A stretch of DNA of 64,000 nucleotides, from the NCBI GenBank assembly GCA_046328715.1, contig JAXLWB010000050.1, positions 7,172 through 71,171 on the forward strand, in the 5' to 3' direction. A program made the position numbers and the translations under genes. Under the pieces are notes generated by a model, which did no database searches, was not told the DNA's origin, and worked only from the letters and a program-made list of their open reading frames with translations. Positions 51,353-59,798 of the stretch are shown one piece after another; position 1 is the stretch's first letter, and each line of letters opens with the position of its first letter. The stretch is from JAXLWB01 sp046328715. Lineage in GTDB: Bacteria > Chloroflexota > Anaerolineae > Caldilineales > Caldilineaceae.

Positions 51353-54300
51353 CATTCCGGTACAAAGCAGATGCGGTCGCTGCCTAAGGTTGGATGGTTG
51401 ATGCCGTAGTGATCGGTCACTTGCCAGAGTTCTTGTTTGGCAGTGAGCGTTGCCAGAATGGAGTTACAGGCGGTGGCTGCGTTCAGGTCGGATTGATAGT
51501 GTTCCAGCCAGGTGGCGGCAATGGCTTTGTAATCCTCGTTTGCATTGCTTTCGTTTAGGTTAGCGAGGGCGACTTGGGAACCTTCACTATCACCGCTTAA
51601 GGCCAGCGCTTCGACCAGCCGGAATTGCCCCAATCCTTGTAGCAAGGCGACTTCGGTAATCGGGTCCATCTGGTGGATGCTGCAGGCTTTGAGTTTGGCA
51701 TCGTTGATGGCACTCTGATAGAGATCGATGGCAGTCGTGTAGCTGAGTACGTCGGCTGCTTCCAATGCCATGTCTGCCTCGACCAAGCGCAGACGCAAGC
51801 AATCGTTGCCTTCGGCTTTGCGGTCATAACTCCACTGGACGCGCTGAAAGGGGGCGCCATTGACACTTTCCCAGACTTCAGTGTGGGGGACTGGTAGCCC
51901 ACTATCGGGCAACGAACTGACCCCGCCACTCATCACGATCTGGCGACCTTTGCCAGGGTCAGAGGGTGGGATCGGTGCCAGTTCGACCTTTCCCTCTGCA
52001 ATCAACGCGCCAGGGCGAATGATCGACTTGTAATTCTTGGCCTCGCCATCCCAGGTAACAACCTGCGTTTCGGTGACACACGAGACGGTGCAGCCAGTGA
52101 CCGTCCAGGCTAGATCGATTTTGCCGTCGCCGTTCAGATCCTCGTCTGCCAACAGGTTGGTTCCGCCGTAGATTTCAGGGTTGTAGGCCAGGCTATAGCT
52201 GCCGTCGCCAACGCCGTGATAGACCAGGACTGCCCCTTGTGTACCGTTCGGTCCAAAGCCCAGATCGGCTACAATCGAAGGCATCACGAGCACATCCTCC
52301 ACACCATCGCTGTTAAAATCACCCGTCTCAACATCGCCTGCTGTGTTGTTGGCTGCTTTGCAAATTGTTAGATAATCCAGCACACTCTGGCGATCTCCAT
52401 TGGCGATGGCCAAAACGTCAGGCAAGGCCTGAGCAAAGCCACTTAGATCGCTTGGACAGTTGCTAGTGGCCGTGGTTGTCTCACTGACTGTGGACGTCTC
52501 GCTGACTGGGGATGTCTGGGAAATTGTCTCGGTAGCAGACTCAACAGGCGTAGACGCTGCATTGCTGGACTCTGAAGCAGCAGCCTCTGTGGCAGTGATC
52601 GGATCAGTGGCTGCTGCTTCGGAGGTTGTGGTCGTTACTGTCGATGACTGGGAGGTTGCAGCCGTAGTTGAGGCTGCCGAGACGGGACAGAAATCAGTGG
52701 CACTAAAGCTTGGGTTCGCATATCCATAGTTGGCAAGAATATCGACCACTTGAGGATTCTTGTCGGCATACTCATTGGCCTGGGCACAGGCACCTTCGAC
52801 GTTGCCGGTCGTTTGCAGTGTGTTGAGCCAAATGCTGATGGCAGGGGTAATCGGGCTGCTGGGGTAGAGGTCGAGAATGCTCTGCACCAGATCGGCCGCT
52901 TCCTGAGCGCGATCTGTCTTGGCGGCAACCAAGGCGAGGCGGAAGAGGCTGAAGCTACGCAGTTCTGCATCTTCGTTGTCGCGCGTCCAACATGGCTTGA
53001 GTGTGGTGTCGGTGGCGGCTTTCTCATATAGCTTCTGTGCCTCGTCGTAGCCGTTTTCCGCAGCCTTAGCATACGCCTCATTGGCATCCAGCACCGCATG
53101 ATATAAACAGGGGCTGGCGTTGTAGGTTACATCGAGGCGCGTGTAGGGTTTGCCATCAACGCTGCCCCAGGTTTCCACACGGCTGCGCTGCGGTCCGGCA
53201 TTGACGCTGCCATATAACCCACCGTTGAGTATGATCTCCTCACCCTGGCCTGTATCTGACTTTTCTTCGAGAGACACGGTCGCTTCGGGCAAGGTCAGGT
53301 TGCCAGTGGTCCAGTTTTGCCAAGCCACGCCATCCCAACTGCGCATATTGACCGTGACAAAGCAGGTGCTTGCACCGCAGTTTCGATCACTCCAGACAAT
53401 ATCCGGGTGACCATCCTGGTTGATATCAGAGGTGGCCAGCAACTGTACGTCGCCCGCGGGGCGCGCCTGATAGCCTAACGTGAAGGTGTTCGAGATGCTG
53501 TCTAATACCAAGAGTTCGGTTTCGGTGATGCCGGAAGTCGGCGTCGGATTTTGATAGAGCAGCGCAATATCCGGCATGCCATCACCTGTCCAATCTTCGC
53601 TGACAACTGAGTCGGGACGCATAACCCCACAGCCTTCCAGGTAACTCTGCAACCCAGCCACGCCGTCGGCCTCGTTGACCTTGGCGACGATGACTTCCGG
53701 ATAATCGGCGAAGTTGACTGGACAGCCTGCTACGGGTTCACTGGTTGGCATGGCTTCGCTGATTGCGCCGGTGGCTGAGATGGCTGAGGCACCAGTTATC
53801 GGCGAAGTTTCAGAAATCGTCGTACTCTCTGTGACGGGCGCTGCTTCGGCCACTGTTGCTTCGGGTATTGCTGTTTCAGTCGCAGTCGGTTCGCTGGTAG
53901 GCGTGTCTGTGGCTGTTGGTGCTTCAGTGGCAGTCTCAGTTGGAACTTCTGTCGGTGTATCGGTGGAAGGCGCAGGCGTTTCAGGGTTGATCGTGACCAC
54001 GCCGCTTTGTGTCTGCGTATCGGTCTCAACCGTCACCTGTGCCGCTGGATTCTGGCTTCCCAGGTTGGCTGCCTGTCCAACTGCGGGAATCGACAGTCGA
54101 TCCCCTGTGCGCAAGATCAGACCATCGCGCACATATTGTGGGTTGGCATTCATCAGTGCACTCATCGAGACGCCAAATCGCGCTGCAATCACGCCCCAGC
54201 CATCGCCTGGTTGGACAACATATTCAGTAGCCACCGGAATCGGTGCCTGGTAGGGAATCTGCAACTGTTCGCCCACATGTAGGATATCGCCATAACGCAC

Positions 54301-54543
54301 CGCCTGGGGATTGAGTCGCTTTAACTCGGTAATCGTGGTGCCAAAGCGTTGCGCTATAATTCCCCATCCTTCGCCTGCTCGTACGGTATAGGTGGAATAG
54401 GCGGAGCTATCGGGCGTGGCAGTTGGCTGGTCGCTGCTGGACTGGGCAAGCGCTACGGAGAGACTTGCTGGCAGCACCAGCGCCCAAAACATAACAATTG
54501 CCAACATGCTACGGCGTGGAAAAGAGACGCGCTTAGGATTCAT
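51349..54543 (-). CDS. Exported LysM protein with a duplicated ~300-residue module
   Basis: This 1064-residue protein has AGGAG before the ATG and a Sec signal peptide ending near residue 33. Two LysM domains, about 51-95 (YTVRAGEGWGIIAQRFG) and 106-150 (YVVQPGDGWGVIAARFG), bind glycan. A Thr/Glu/Pro linker runs to about 260. Then two related modules occupy about 270-640 and 700-1064. Each starts with CP(V/S)(N/D), has a LPDV or YPEVIVAK segment and an FG-GAP-like loop (DINQDGHPDI, DLNGDGKIDL), then ETWGSVDGKPY / EVWESVNGAPF and a tetratricopeptide-like helical part. It is probably cell-wall bound outside the cell; ligand unknown. Confidence 0.82.
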   Translation of the reverse strand: MNPKRVSFPRRSMLAIVMFWALVLPASLSVALAQSSSDQPTATPDSSAYSTYTVRAGEGWGIIAQRFGTTITELKRLNPQAVRYGDILHVGEQLQIPYQAPIPVATEYVVQPGDGWGVIAARFGVSMSALMNANPQYVRDGLILRTGDRLSIPAVGQAANLGSQNPAAQVTVETDTQTQSGVVTINPETPAPSTDTPTEVPTETATEAPTATDTPTSEPTATETAIPEATVAEAAPVTESTTISETSPITGASAISATGAISEAMPTSEPVAGCPVNFADYPEVIVAKVNEADGVAGLQSYLEGCGVMRPDSVVSEDWTGDGMPDIALLYQNPTPTSGITETELLVLDSISNTFTLGYQARPAGDVQLLATSDINQDGHPDIVWSDRNCGASTCFVTVNMRSWDGVAWQNWTTGNLTLPEATVSLEEKSDTGQGEEIILNGGLYGSVNAGPQRSRVETWGSVDGKPYTRLDVTYNASPCLYHAVLDANEAYAKAAENGYDEAQKLYEKAATDTTLKPCWTRDNEDAELRSFSLFRLALVAAKTDRAQEAADLVQSILDLYPSSPITPAISIWLNTLQTTGNVEGACAQANEYADKNPQVVDILANYGYANPSFSATDFCPVSAASTTAATSQSSTVTTTTSEAAATDPITATEAAASESSNAASTPVESATETISQTSPVSETSTVSETTTATSNCPSDLSGFAQALPDVLAIANGDRQSVLDYLTICKAANNTAGDVETGDFNSDGVEDVLVMPSIVADLGFGPNGTQGAVLVYHGVGDGSYSLAYNPEIYGGTNLLADEDLNGDGKIDLAWTVTGCTVSCVTETQVVTWDGEAKNYKSIIRPGALIAEGKVELAPIPPSDPGKGRQIVMSGGVSSLPDSGLPVPHTEVWESVNGAPFQRVQWSYDRKAEGNDCLRLRLVEADMALEAADVLSYTTAIDLYQSAINDAKLKACSIHQMDPITEVALLQGLGQFRLVEALALSGDSEGSQVALANLNESNANEDYKAIAATWLEHYQSDLNAATACNSILATLTAKQELWQVTDHYGINHPTLGSDRICFVPEW

Positions 54544-54571
54544 GATGGACTCCTGGTGTAAAAGGAACAGA

Positions 54572-54637
54572 GTTGCAAAGTTAAAAAGTGGCAGAGTAAC
54601 AAGTTGGCTCTACTTTGCCACTTTTTAACTTTGCAAC
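54572..54637. repeat. 27-bp octad palindrome
   Basis: Arms 54572-54598 and 54611-54637 (start GTTGCAAAG) pair with one mismatch and a 12-nt loop; words are 8-mers. It lies between the DUF3048 stop and the LysM start on the same strand. Confidence 0.92.
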
Positions 54638-54649
54638 CTGCAATCATTC

Positions 54650-55798
54650 TTACTGGTAACTCACATCTTTCACTGACTGCACGACCTGTATCCAACTTTG
54701 GCCGGGATGAAGTTTGATGACAACTTCGCCGGGACCAATCCAGCGGGGCGGTACGCCTGACTCGGCACGCCAGGTGCCTTCGTAGACTTTGCCATCGCGG
54801 AAGACACGCAGATCGCCGAAGCCCCAAAGCTCAATGTTGACGCCTTTGGTGCCTAAGGAATCTTCGACAATGTCGGTGAGTTGGTGGACCGCGCCGACTA
54901 AGATCACATTTTGTGCTAGAATGGCCTTGCCAGTTGCTGGATCGACCTGCTGCTGACCGCCTTGGACACGCGTATAGCCGCCAGCAGAGGCATCATATTG
55001 CCATTGTACCGAATTGCCACCCGGATAGGGAATGCTGATTGTGCTCCCGCCTCCGGCATCGCTGCCCGGGGGATTATTGTCAAACTCGAAGCCGGGTCGA
55101 CTCCAGGCGATCTCGTTGTTGGTGGCAGCCAACCAGCGGCGTACGCCATCCGTGCTCACCTGAAGGCGCGTGCGGTAGTCGGTTCCCAGATTCTGAAAAT
55201 AGACATTGTTGGAAGGGTCATCAATGTCGGCATCCAAATATGGGAAGCCAACCTCGTTCTTCAAGATGTAGCGGATCGCATCGCTGCCACCCGAACAAGC
55301 CAATGCCCCGTCGTAGGAGCCGACCATCCAAACGTTGGGGTAGCGTGCCGAACGCACCGGTCCAATACGCGCCGCATCCTGGCTTTGGTACATGGCGCTG
55401 ATACGCGTGAGCGTAAAGCCATCGACGGTATATTCGTAGACCAGATCGGCCTGACTGAGGCCCCAATGAGCAGCACGACCTACCGGGTCATTGTTGATGC
55501 AGACGAAGATCGGTCGGCGCTGAAGGCGAGCCGGATCATCGACGGCTAGCCCAGTGAAGGGGGCAATGTTGCCAGGTTGTGGCGTAGCCGTAGGTGGTTC
55601 GGACACGGGCGTGTCGGTCGCCAGCAAAGGAATGGGCGTCGGTGTTTCTGTCGGCGCGGCCTGCGCTACGGCTGGAGCGGCGGCCTCAGCTGTAGGGGTT
55701 TTGGTGGGAGTTGGTGTAGGTAATTCAGTTGACCCACAGGCGGACAGACTGGTTACTAAGAAGAAAAATAGGATGGTGCCAATAATGCGTCGGAGCAT
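54650..55798 (-). CDS. DUF3048 lipoprotein (YerB-like)
   Basis: The start at 55798 (MLRRIIGTILFFFLV) gives a normal signal peptide with lipobox LSACG (Cys near 22); a 23-residue upstream extension is in frame but spoils it. The 382-residue protein has a Pro/Thr linker to about 75, then the DUF3048 N domain (FTGLAVDDPARLQRRPIFVCINND, GLSQADLVYEY, ARIGPVRSAR near 150) and the C-terminal DUF3048_C domain ending in SGVPPRWIGPGEVVIKLHPG. YerB relatives are envelope lipoproteins of unclear role. It is probably co-transcribed with the LysM gene, suggesting a shared wall function. Confidence 0.86.
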   Translation of the reverse strand: MLRRIIGTILFFFLVTSLSACGSTELPTPTPTKTPTAEAAAPAVAQAAPTETPTPIPLLATDTPVSEPPTATPQPGNIAPFTGLAVDDPARLQRRPIFVCINNDPVGRAAHWGLSQADLVYEYTVDGFTLTRISAMYQSQDAARIGPVRSARYPNVWMVGSYDGALACSGGSDAIRYILKNEVGFPYLDADIDDPSNNVYFQNLGTDYRTRLQVSTDGVRRWLAATNNEIAWSRPGFEFDNNPPGSDAGGGSTISIPYPGGNSVQWQYDASAGGYTRVQGGQQQVDPATGKAILAQNVILVGAVHQLTDIVEDSLGTKGVNIELWGFGDLRVFRDGKVYEGTWRAESGVPPRWIGPGEVVIKLHPGQSWIQVVQSVKDVSYQ

Positions 55799-55999
55799 AG
55801 GGTACTTGAATAGCAATCGAGAATTTGAGAGTAAATAAATGGCGGAGAATCGACAACCGTTGATCATTTGTTTTGTTTAGAATACACTTTATCCTGCCGA
55901 ATAAGATATATTCTAAGCCAACCGCAGGTCATCATTCACCGCAACCGCAGGTTAATCATTTCCTAGGGACTTACGGTCAGTGTGATAGTATAACATGCG

Positions 56000-56008
56000 T
56001 GCTACAAT
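56000..56008 (+). promoter_or_regulatory. Extended -10 promoter predicting a near-leaderless transcript
   Basis: TGC-TACAAT is an extended -10; a start near 56015 leaves 2 nt before the ATG at 56017. Confidence 0.5.
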
Positions 56009-56016
56009 ATAAAACT

Positions 56017-56274
56017 ATGGACTCACCCTTTGCTGAGTTTGAGGACAATTCTCTGCTTTCCAACTTGAAACGGTGGCACTTGAGCCATGCGCTGCTTTTG
56101 TTTCTGGCTGGCCATCGCCCTCTGGCGTTCATAGTCGGTCAAGGGCTGTACTTATTCACTCCACTTGCTGAACTCGTGGGTTTCGCCAAGGCAGAGCGTT
56201 TCGCTCAACTGTTGAGTCAGCCCGAAGGCATGGCCTGGCTGGAGCAGGCATTACGAGACCAAAACAAAACATAA
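56017..56274 (+). CDS. Small unknown protein heading a membrane-protein cluster
   Basis: The ATG at 56017 fits the promoter; the frame is open upstream to 55873 but that part would overlap the promoter. The 85 residues include a hydrophobic stretch (LSHALLLFLAGHRPLAFIVGQGLYLF) which could be one helix or the core of a small helical bundle, and an AEL-x-GF-AKAERFAQLL amphipathic helix. No family was recognised. It is followed by a cluster of unknown membrane genes on the same strand. Confidence 0.6.
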   Translation: MDSPFAEFEDNSLLSNLKRWHLSHALLLFLAGHRPLAFIVGQGLYLFTPLAELVGFAKAERFAQLLSQPEGMAWLEQALRDQNKT

Positions 56275-56276
56275 AC

Positions 56277-56333
56277 CGTGAAACGGATGGAGCGGAAAGA
56301 AGAAGCTCTTTCATTTACGCATCACATTTCACG
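56277..56333. repeat. Weak inverted repeat with heptad words
   Basis: CGTGAAA (56277-56283) pairs with TTTCACG (56327-56333). The right side consists of 7-nt words (TTTACGC, ATCACAT, TTCACGC). Confidence 0.5.
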
Positions 56334-56353
56334 CAGCAAAAATTGTTTCTTCT

Positions 56354-56920
56354 ATGCTTTGGAACCGTTCTAGCACCACGATTCTGCGCAACTGGCAGAT
56401 CGAAATCGATCATTGTTTGGAAACGGGGCAAACGCCACTGTTACAGCTCGGCGAGAGCCTGGATCTGTTGGATGCCTTGCCAGGGATCTTTGCCTTGCGC
56501 GAACTGATGGAACAGCGTCCACTGGCCAATGTACCTCAAGTTGTCATTGGTGGCAAAGGACCTGCTTGGTTATTGTCACTCTGGCAGCGGCGAAGTCAAA
56601 AGGAATGGACGCGTAAAAATAGTGTACGTCTCGTCTTTGGGGGGGCCGATTCCGCAACAACAATCGCCAGCACCGCCATCACAGGCAGCGCTGAATCGGA
56701 TCGATTGCATTACTGGCAAGAGGTACGCCCTCTTGCGTTGGCGGCGCGCATCGAGCCACAGAGCCAGCCTGCTGTGCCACTGACGCTCGATTCACTCCCC
56801 GTGGCCGTGATCGAAAACGGCATCGATCCAGACGAGAATCAGTTGCAGGATTGGATCGCCTGGCTGGCGGTGGCCTTTGTTCTGATTGTGATCGCGTTGT
56901 CAATCGCTGTAAAAACCTAA
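56354..56920 (+). CDS. Unknown tail-anchored membrane protein
   Basis: This 188-residue protein is soluble for about 165 residues, with alternating hydrophobic strands (ANVPQVVIGGKGPAWLLSLW, then NSVRLVFGGADSATTIAS), and ends in one helix at about 168-186 (WIAWLAVAFVLIVIALSIAV). The N-terminal domain would be cytoplasmic if the tail is inserted with its C-terminus out. It was not recognised. It is probably part of an operon with the next four genes, separated by 84 nt. Confidence 0.62.
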   Translation: MLWNRSSTTILRNWQIEIDHCLETGQTPLLQLGESLDLLDALPGIFALRELMEQRPLANVPQVVIGGKGPAWLLSLWQRRSQKEWTRKNSVRLVFGGADSATTIASTAITGSAESDRLHYWQEVRPLALAARIEPQSQPAVPLTLDSLPVAVIENGIDPDENQLQDWIAWLAVAFVLIVIALSIAVKT

Positions 56921-57004
56921 ATTGCGGTTGATGAAAAGTGGAATTTCCCTTCTGGTTTTCAGGGAGCAATACGCCACTTTTCATTCAGAGCTTAATTTTA
57001 CTCA

Positions 57005-57625
57005 ATGTCCTCATCTCCGCGCCTGGGTGCGCTCCTTTCACTGATCACACTTTTCTGTCTGTTGATCCTGCTAAGTGACCGGCTGGTAGAGATCGTGTTA
57101 CTCCAGAACATCAGTGATTGGCTTTATCGCTCCATGATTGTGCTGGGTGCGGTAGCGCTCGTGTTGGGAATCCTCAACGTGGTGGCGGTCCATGTGCGCC
57201 GGATTCGTGCTGGTGACAAGGAATGGTCCTTTAGCCTGGTGTTGATTCTCTGTCTGATCGGCACTTGGGTCACGGGGCTAGCGGCACCTAACGGTATCTT
57301 CAATCCGATTGTTGCCTGGATCTTTGAACGTTTGGTGATGCCCGGTCAGGCGGCGCTGTTTGCCTTGTTGCCCTTCTTCCTGGCGGTGGCGGCTTGGCGT
57401 TATCTGCGTTTTGACCAAAAGGGCGGCACTTGGATGCTAGCTGGCGCACTTTTGATGCTGTTTATGCAGATGCCGGGCCGTTCAGATTCGTTGTTGAGCG
57501 GGCTGGCACCCTTCTATGAAAAATGGCTCAGCGATCCGGTGATCGCCGTGATGCGGGGTGTACTACTCGGCGGGGCGTTGGCAGCGGTAGCAGCAGCACT
57601 GCGCTTGATGGTGGGGCGTGGATAA
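57005..57625 (+). CDS. Unknown multi-helix membrane protein
   Basis: This 206-residue protein is almost all hydrophobic, with about six helices (near 5-24, 40-62, 77-95, 113-130, 142-158 and 178-200). The only strongly charged loops are HVRRIRAGDKEW near 68 and RYLRFDQKGG near 136, which by the positive-inside rule face the cytoplasm. No known family was recognised. Its stop is 1 nt before the next ATG, so the two are translated together. Confidence 0.65.
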   Translation: MSSSPRLGALLSLITLFCLLILLSDRLVEIVLLQNISDWLYRSMIVLGAVALVLGILNVVAVHVRRIRAGDKEWSFSLVLILCLIGTWVTGLAAPNGIFNPIVAWIFERLVMPGQAALFALLPFFLAVAAWRYLRFDQKGGTWMLAGALLMLFMQMPGRSDSLLSGLAPFYEKWLSDPVIAVMRGVLLGGALAAVAAALRLMVGRG

Positions 57626-57626
57626 G

Positions 57627-58982
57627 ATGAGCGAAGTCACGAAAATCTGCCCTCACTGCGGCTCTTCGGTGATGGAGGATGCCAACTTTTGTCCTCGCTG
57701 TGGTACTGACTTGCGTGCAGAGGGAACTCAGCAAGCGGAATCTCTTACGCCGCCAGAAGCTACCTCTACCTCTTCGCTTACTGCTGCTCCAAACGAGACC
57801 AAGCCCCAACCGAAAAGTGAGCGAACAACCGATCCTGCAGAGAATCGATCCTCAAGCGTACCTGCCCCATCAACCGAGCCAGAAGCAGCCGAAGGTACAA
57901 TGCTTGACTCGCTTACTGGCTTGCTCGATCCAATCGGTATGGGCAGCAGGTGGGGCGATGAGTTACCTTCGTTGCCCGATCGCCGAGTCGCCGAACGTCA
58001 TGCCGCCGACGAGTTGCGCCGCATCCGCTACCGCATGTTGCAAGAGCCGACTTTGTCCCCGCTTGTTCAGCCAATTCCACCTTCGCATGGCGTCTATCGA
58101 GTCTACTGGATCTTCGGTCTGTTGTTGTTGGCGCTTATTGTTCCCTTTTTCTGGCCCAGCAATGGACCTACCACAGTCACTCAACCCGGTTTGGGAGCAA
58201 AAAGCGCCTATGATGCCATACAAAGTTTGCCCGAGAATGCTGATGCCCTGCTCTTTTGGGCCTACGATCCGGCTACGGCTGGTGAGATGGATCAGGTAGC
58301 CTACCCAGTGATTCGTCACTTGTTAGAGCGCGGCAGTCATATGACGGTTATCACGCTCTTGCCCGGCGGAGCAGCTACAGCCCAGCAACTGATTGCGCAA
58401 GTGGTGGCGAATGACAGTGAGCTAAAGCAAGGCGACACCTTGGCTATGAGCCAACTGGTCTCCCTCCATTTTGTGCCGGGTGGGATCGCAGCGTTGCCCT
58501 ACATCGCCAAGGCAACTTGTAGCAGCGATCTCTGTCGACGCACCGTCAGTGACGATGGTTTGCTGCCTTTGAACTTCTGTCCTAGCAACGGTTGCGATTT
58601 CAAATTGGCAATTGTGGTGACCGCACAGGCCGAAGATGGCCAGCAGTGGTTGGAGGTAGCCCGACCACTCAATGCCCTCAACGTTGTGATGGTGAGCAGC
58701 GCCGCAGCCAACCTGCCGTTGCAACCCTATTTCAGCAGCGGGCAATTGATTGGCCTGGTGGGTGGCTTTGATGGGGCCGCTAATTATTTGCAGAGCAAGA
58801 CGATCCTCTTAAAAGATTCGGAGTGGAGCATCCGTTGGCAACGGCTTTACGAGTTGCGCTGGGGACATATTGCACTGATTGTAGTCATCTTTCTCGGAAA
58901 TCTGGTGGCGATGGGGCGCATGCCAGGCACAGGATCGGGAACAGAGGGCTTGTCTACGGGGAAGGTGGAGGACAAAGCGTGA
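57627..58982 (+). CDS. Zinc-ribbon membrane protein of unknown function
   Basis: The ATG at 57627 is preferred to a GTG at 57618. This 451-residue protein begins with a zinc ribbon CPHCGSSVMEDANFCPRCG (residues 8-26), then a Ser/Pro/Glu linker to about 95 and a helix near 160-178 (YWIFGLLLLALIVPFFW). The outer domain contains DALLFWAYDPATAGEMDQVAYPVIRHL followed by MTVITLLPGGAATAQQLI, a pattern seen in Chloroflexota and actinobacterial proteins with membrane partners. A second helix lies near 415 before a short tail. Its partner is probably the GTG-started membrane protein overlapping its stop. Confidence 0.65.
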   Translation: MSEVTKICPHCGSSVMEDANFCPRCGTDLRAEGTQQAESLTPPEATSTSSLTAAPNETKPQPKSERTTDPAENRSSSVPAPSTEPEAAEGTMLDSLTGLLDPIGMGSRWGDELPSLPDRRVAERHAADELRRIRYRMLQEPTLSPLVQPIPPSHGVYRVYWIFGLLLLALIVPFFWPSNGPTTVTQPGLGAKSAYDAIQSLPENADALLFWAYDPATAGEMDQVAYPVIRHLLERGSHMTVITLLPGGAATAQQLIAQVVANDSELKQGDTLAMSQLVSLHFVPGGIAALPYIAKATCSSDLCRRTVSDDGLLPLNFCPSNGCDFKLAIVVTAQAEDGQQWLEVARPLNALNVVMVSSAAANLPLQPYFSSGQLIGLVGGFDGAANYLQSKTILLKDSEWSIRWQRLYELRWGHIALIVVIFLGNLVAMGRMPGTGSGTEGLSTGKVEDKA

Positions 58983-59701
58983 GTGACGGTGCGGTAATCG
59001 CGTTCTTTACATCAATTGGCGGCTGGGTGGGGTTTCTCTTCTCGCTGCTGATCTTTAGTAGCCTCTTGGGCGATCATCGTCTGGCACGCTTGGCGCAGTA
59101 TGTGTTGGTCGGCTTGAGTATGGGCTATTTAGGGGTGCTGGCCGTTCAATATGGGCTGCGTCCCTTTTTCGAACGATCCCTGGTTGTGGATACAGGTACT
59201 CCTTGGCGGGCATTAACGTGGTTGTTGGCCTTGATGCTTCTGCTCGCTGGCGGCGAACTAATTTTGAGCCGAGGGCGGGGTGACGCACCCGGCAATGCGT
59301 TTGTCCGCTGGCTGGGGTTGATTCCAGTAGGATTGATGGTGGGCGTTGGCGTCACAGTGGCGCTGATCGGCATCGTACAGGTAACGTTGAGCCAACAGGC
59401 ATGGCTTATCATCACCCACAATACATCGGCATCTGGCTCCACCTCGAATTTTGATTGGCTGTTGAGTCTGCTGTTAAGTGCCGGGGTTCTCTTTCAATTG
59501 ACGGTCCATCCCGAACGCCATCTCTCCTGGCAATTTGCGCCATTGCGTCAACTGATGCAAGTTTGGATGTGGGTGGGGCAGCGGGCGCTCTGGTTTGCGG
59601 CTGGCCTCTTGTTTGTGCGCATCTTTGCTGCTCGCTACATGCTGCTGATCGCACTGCTAGAGCAATGGCGAAATCAGATTCTCACCAGTGGGTTGTGGTA
59701 G
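58979..59701 (+). CDS. Unknown multi-helix membrane protein
   Basis: The GTG at 58979 overlaps the previous stop by 4 nt and has GGAGG 7 nt upstream, whereas earlier in-frame starts lie inside the previous gene. This 240-residue protein has about six helices (WVGFLFSLLIFSSLL, YVLVGLSMGYLGVLAV, LLALMLLLAGGELIL, LIPVGLMVGVGVTVALIG, LLLSAGVLFQLTV and a last one near 205-225). No family was recognised. Overlap with its neighbour suggests a fixed ratio in one complex. Confidence 0.65.
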   Translation: MSDGAVIAFFTSIGGWVGFLFSLLIFSSLLGDHRLARLAQYVLVGLSMGYLGVLAVQYGLRPFFERSLVVDTGTPWRALTWLLALMLLLAGGELILSRGRGDAPGNAFVRWLGLIPVGLMVGVGVTVALIGIVQVTLSQQAWLIITHNTSASGSTSNFDWLLSLLLSAGVLFQLTVHPERHLSWQFAPLRQLMQVWMWVGQRALWFAAGLLFVRIFAARYMLLIALLEQWRNQILTSGLW

Positions 59702-59703
59702 AA

Positions 59704-59756
59704 ATGAAGGGATGGCAAGATGATCTTTGGGTCGCATCATCTGGCCATCCCTTCAT
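59704..59756. repeat. 21-bp inverted repeat, ATGAAGGGATG family
   Basis: Arms 59704-59724 and 59736-59756 (start ATGAAGGGATGG) pair with one mismatch and an 11-nt loop. It starts 3 nt after a stop codon, inside the membrane cluster. Confidence 0.88.
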
Positions 59757-59798
59757 CCTGTCATCGTGTCAATATCTTCGCCTGAGGAAGCGAAAACA

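Noticed and set aside
51123..51365. Minus-strand 80-residue frame
   Set aside because: It runs through palindromic CCCTCCCC words and octads; composition is that of the repeats.
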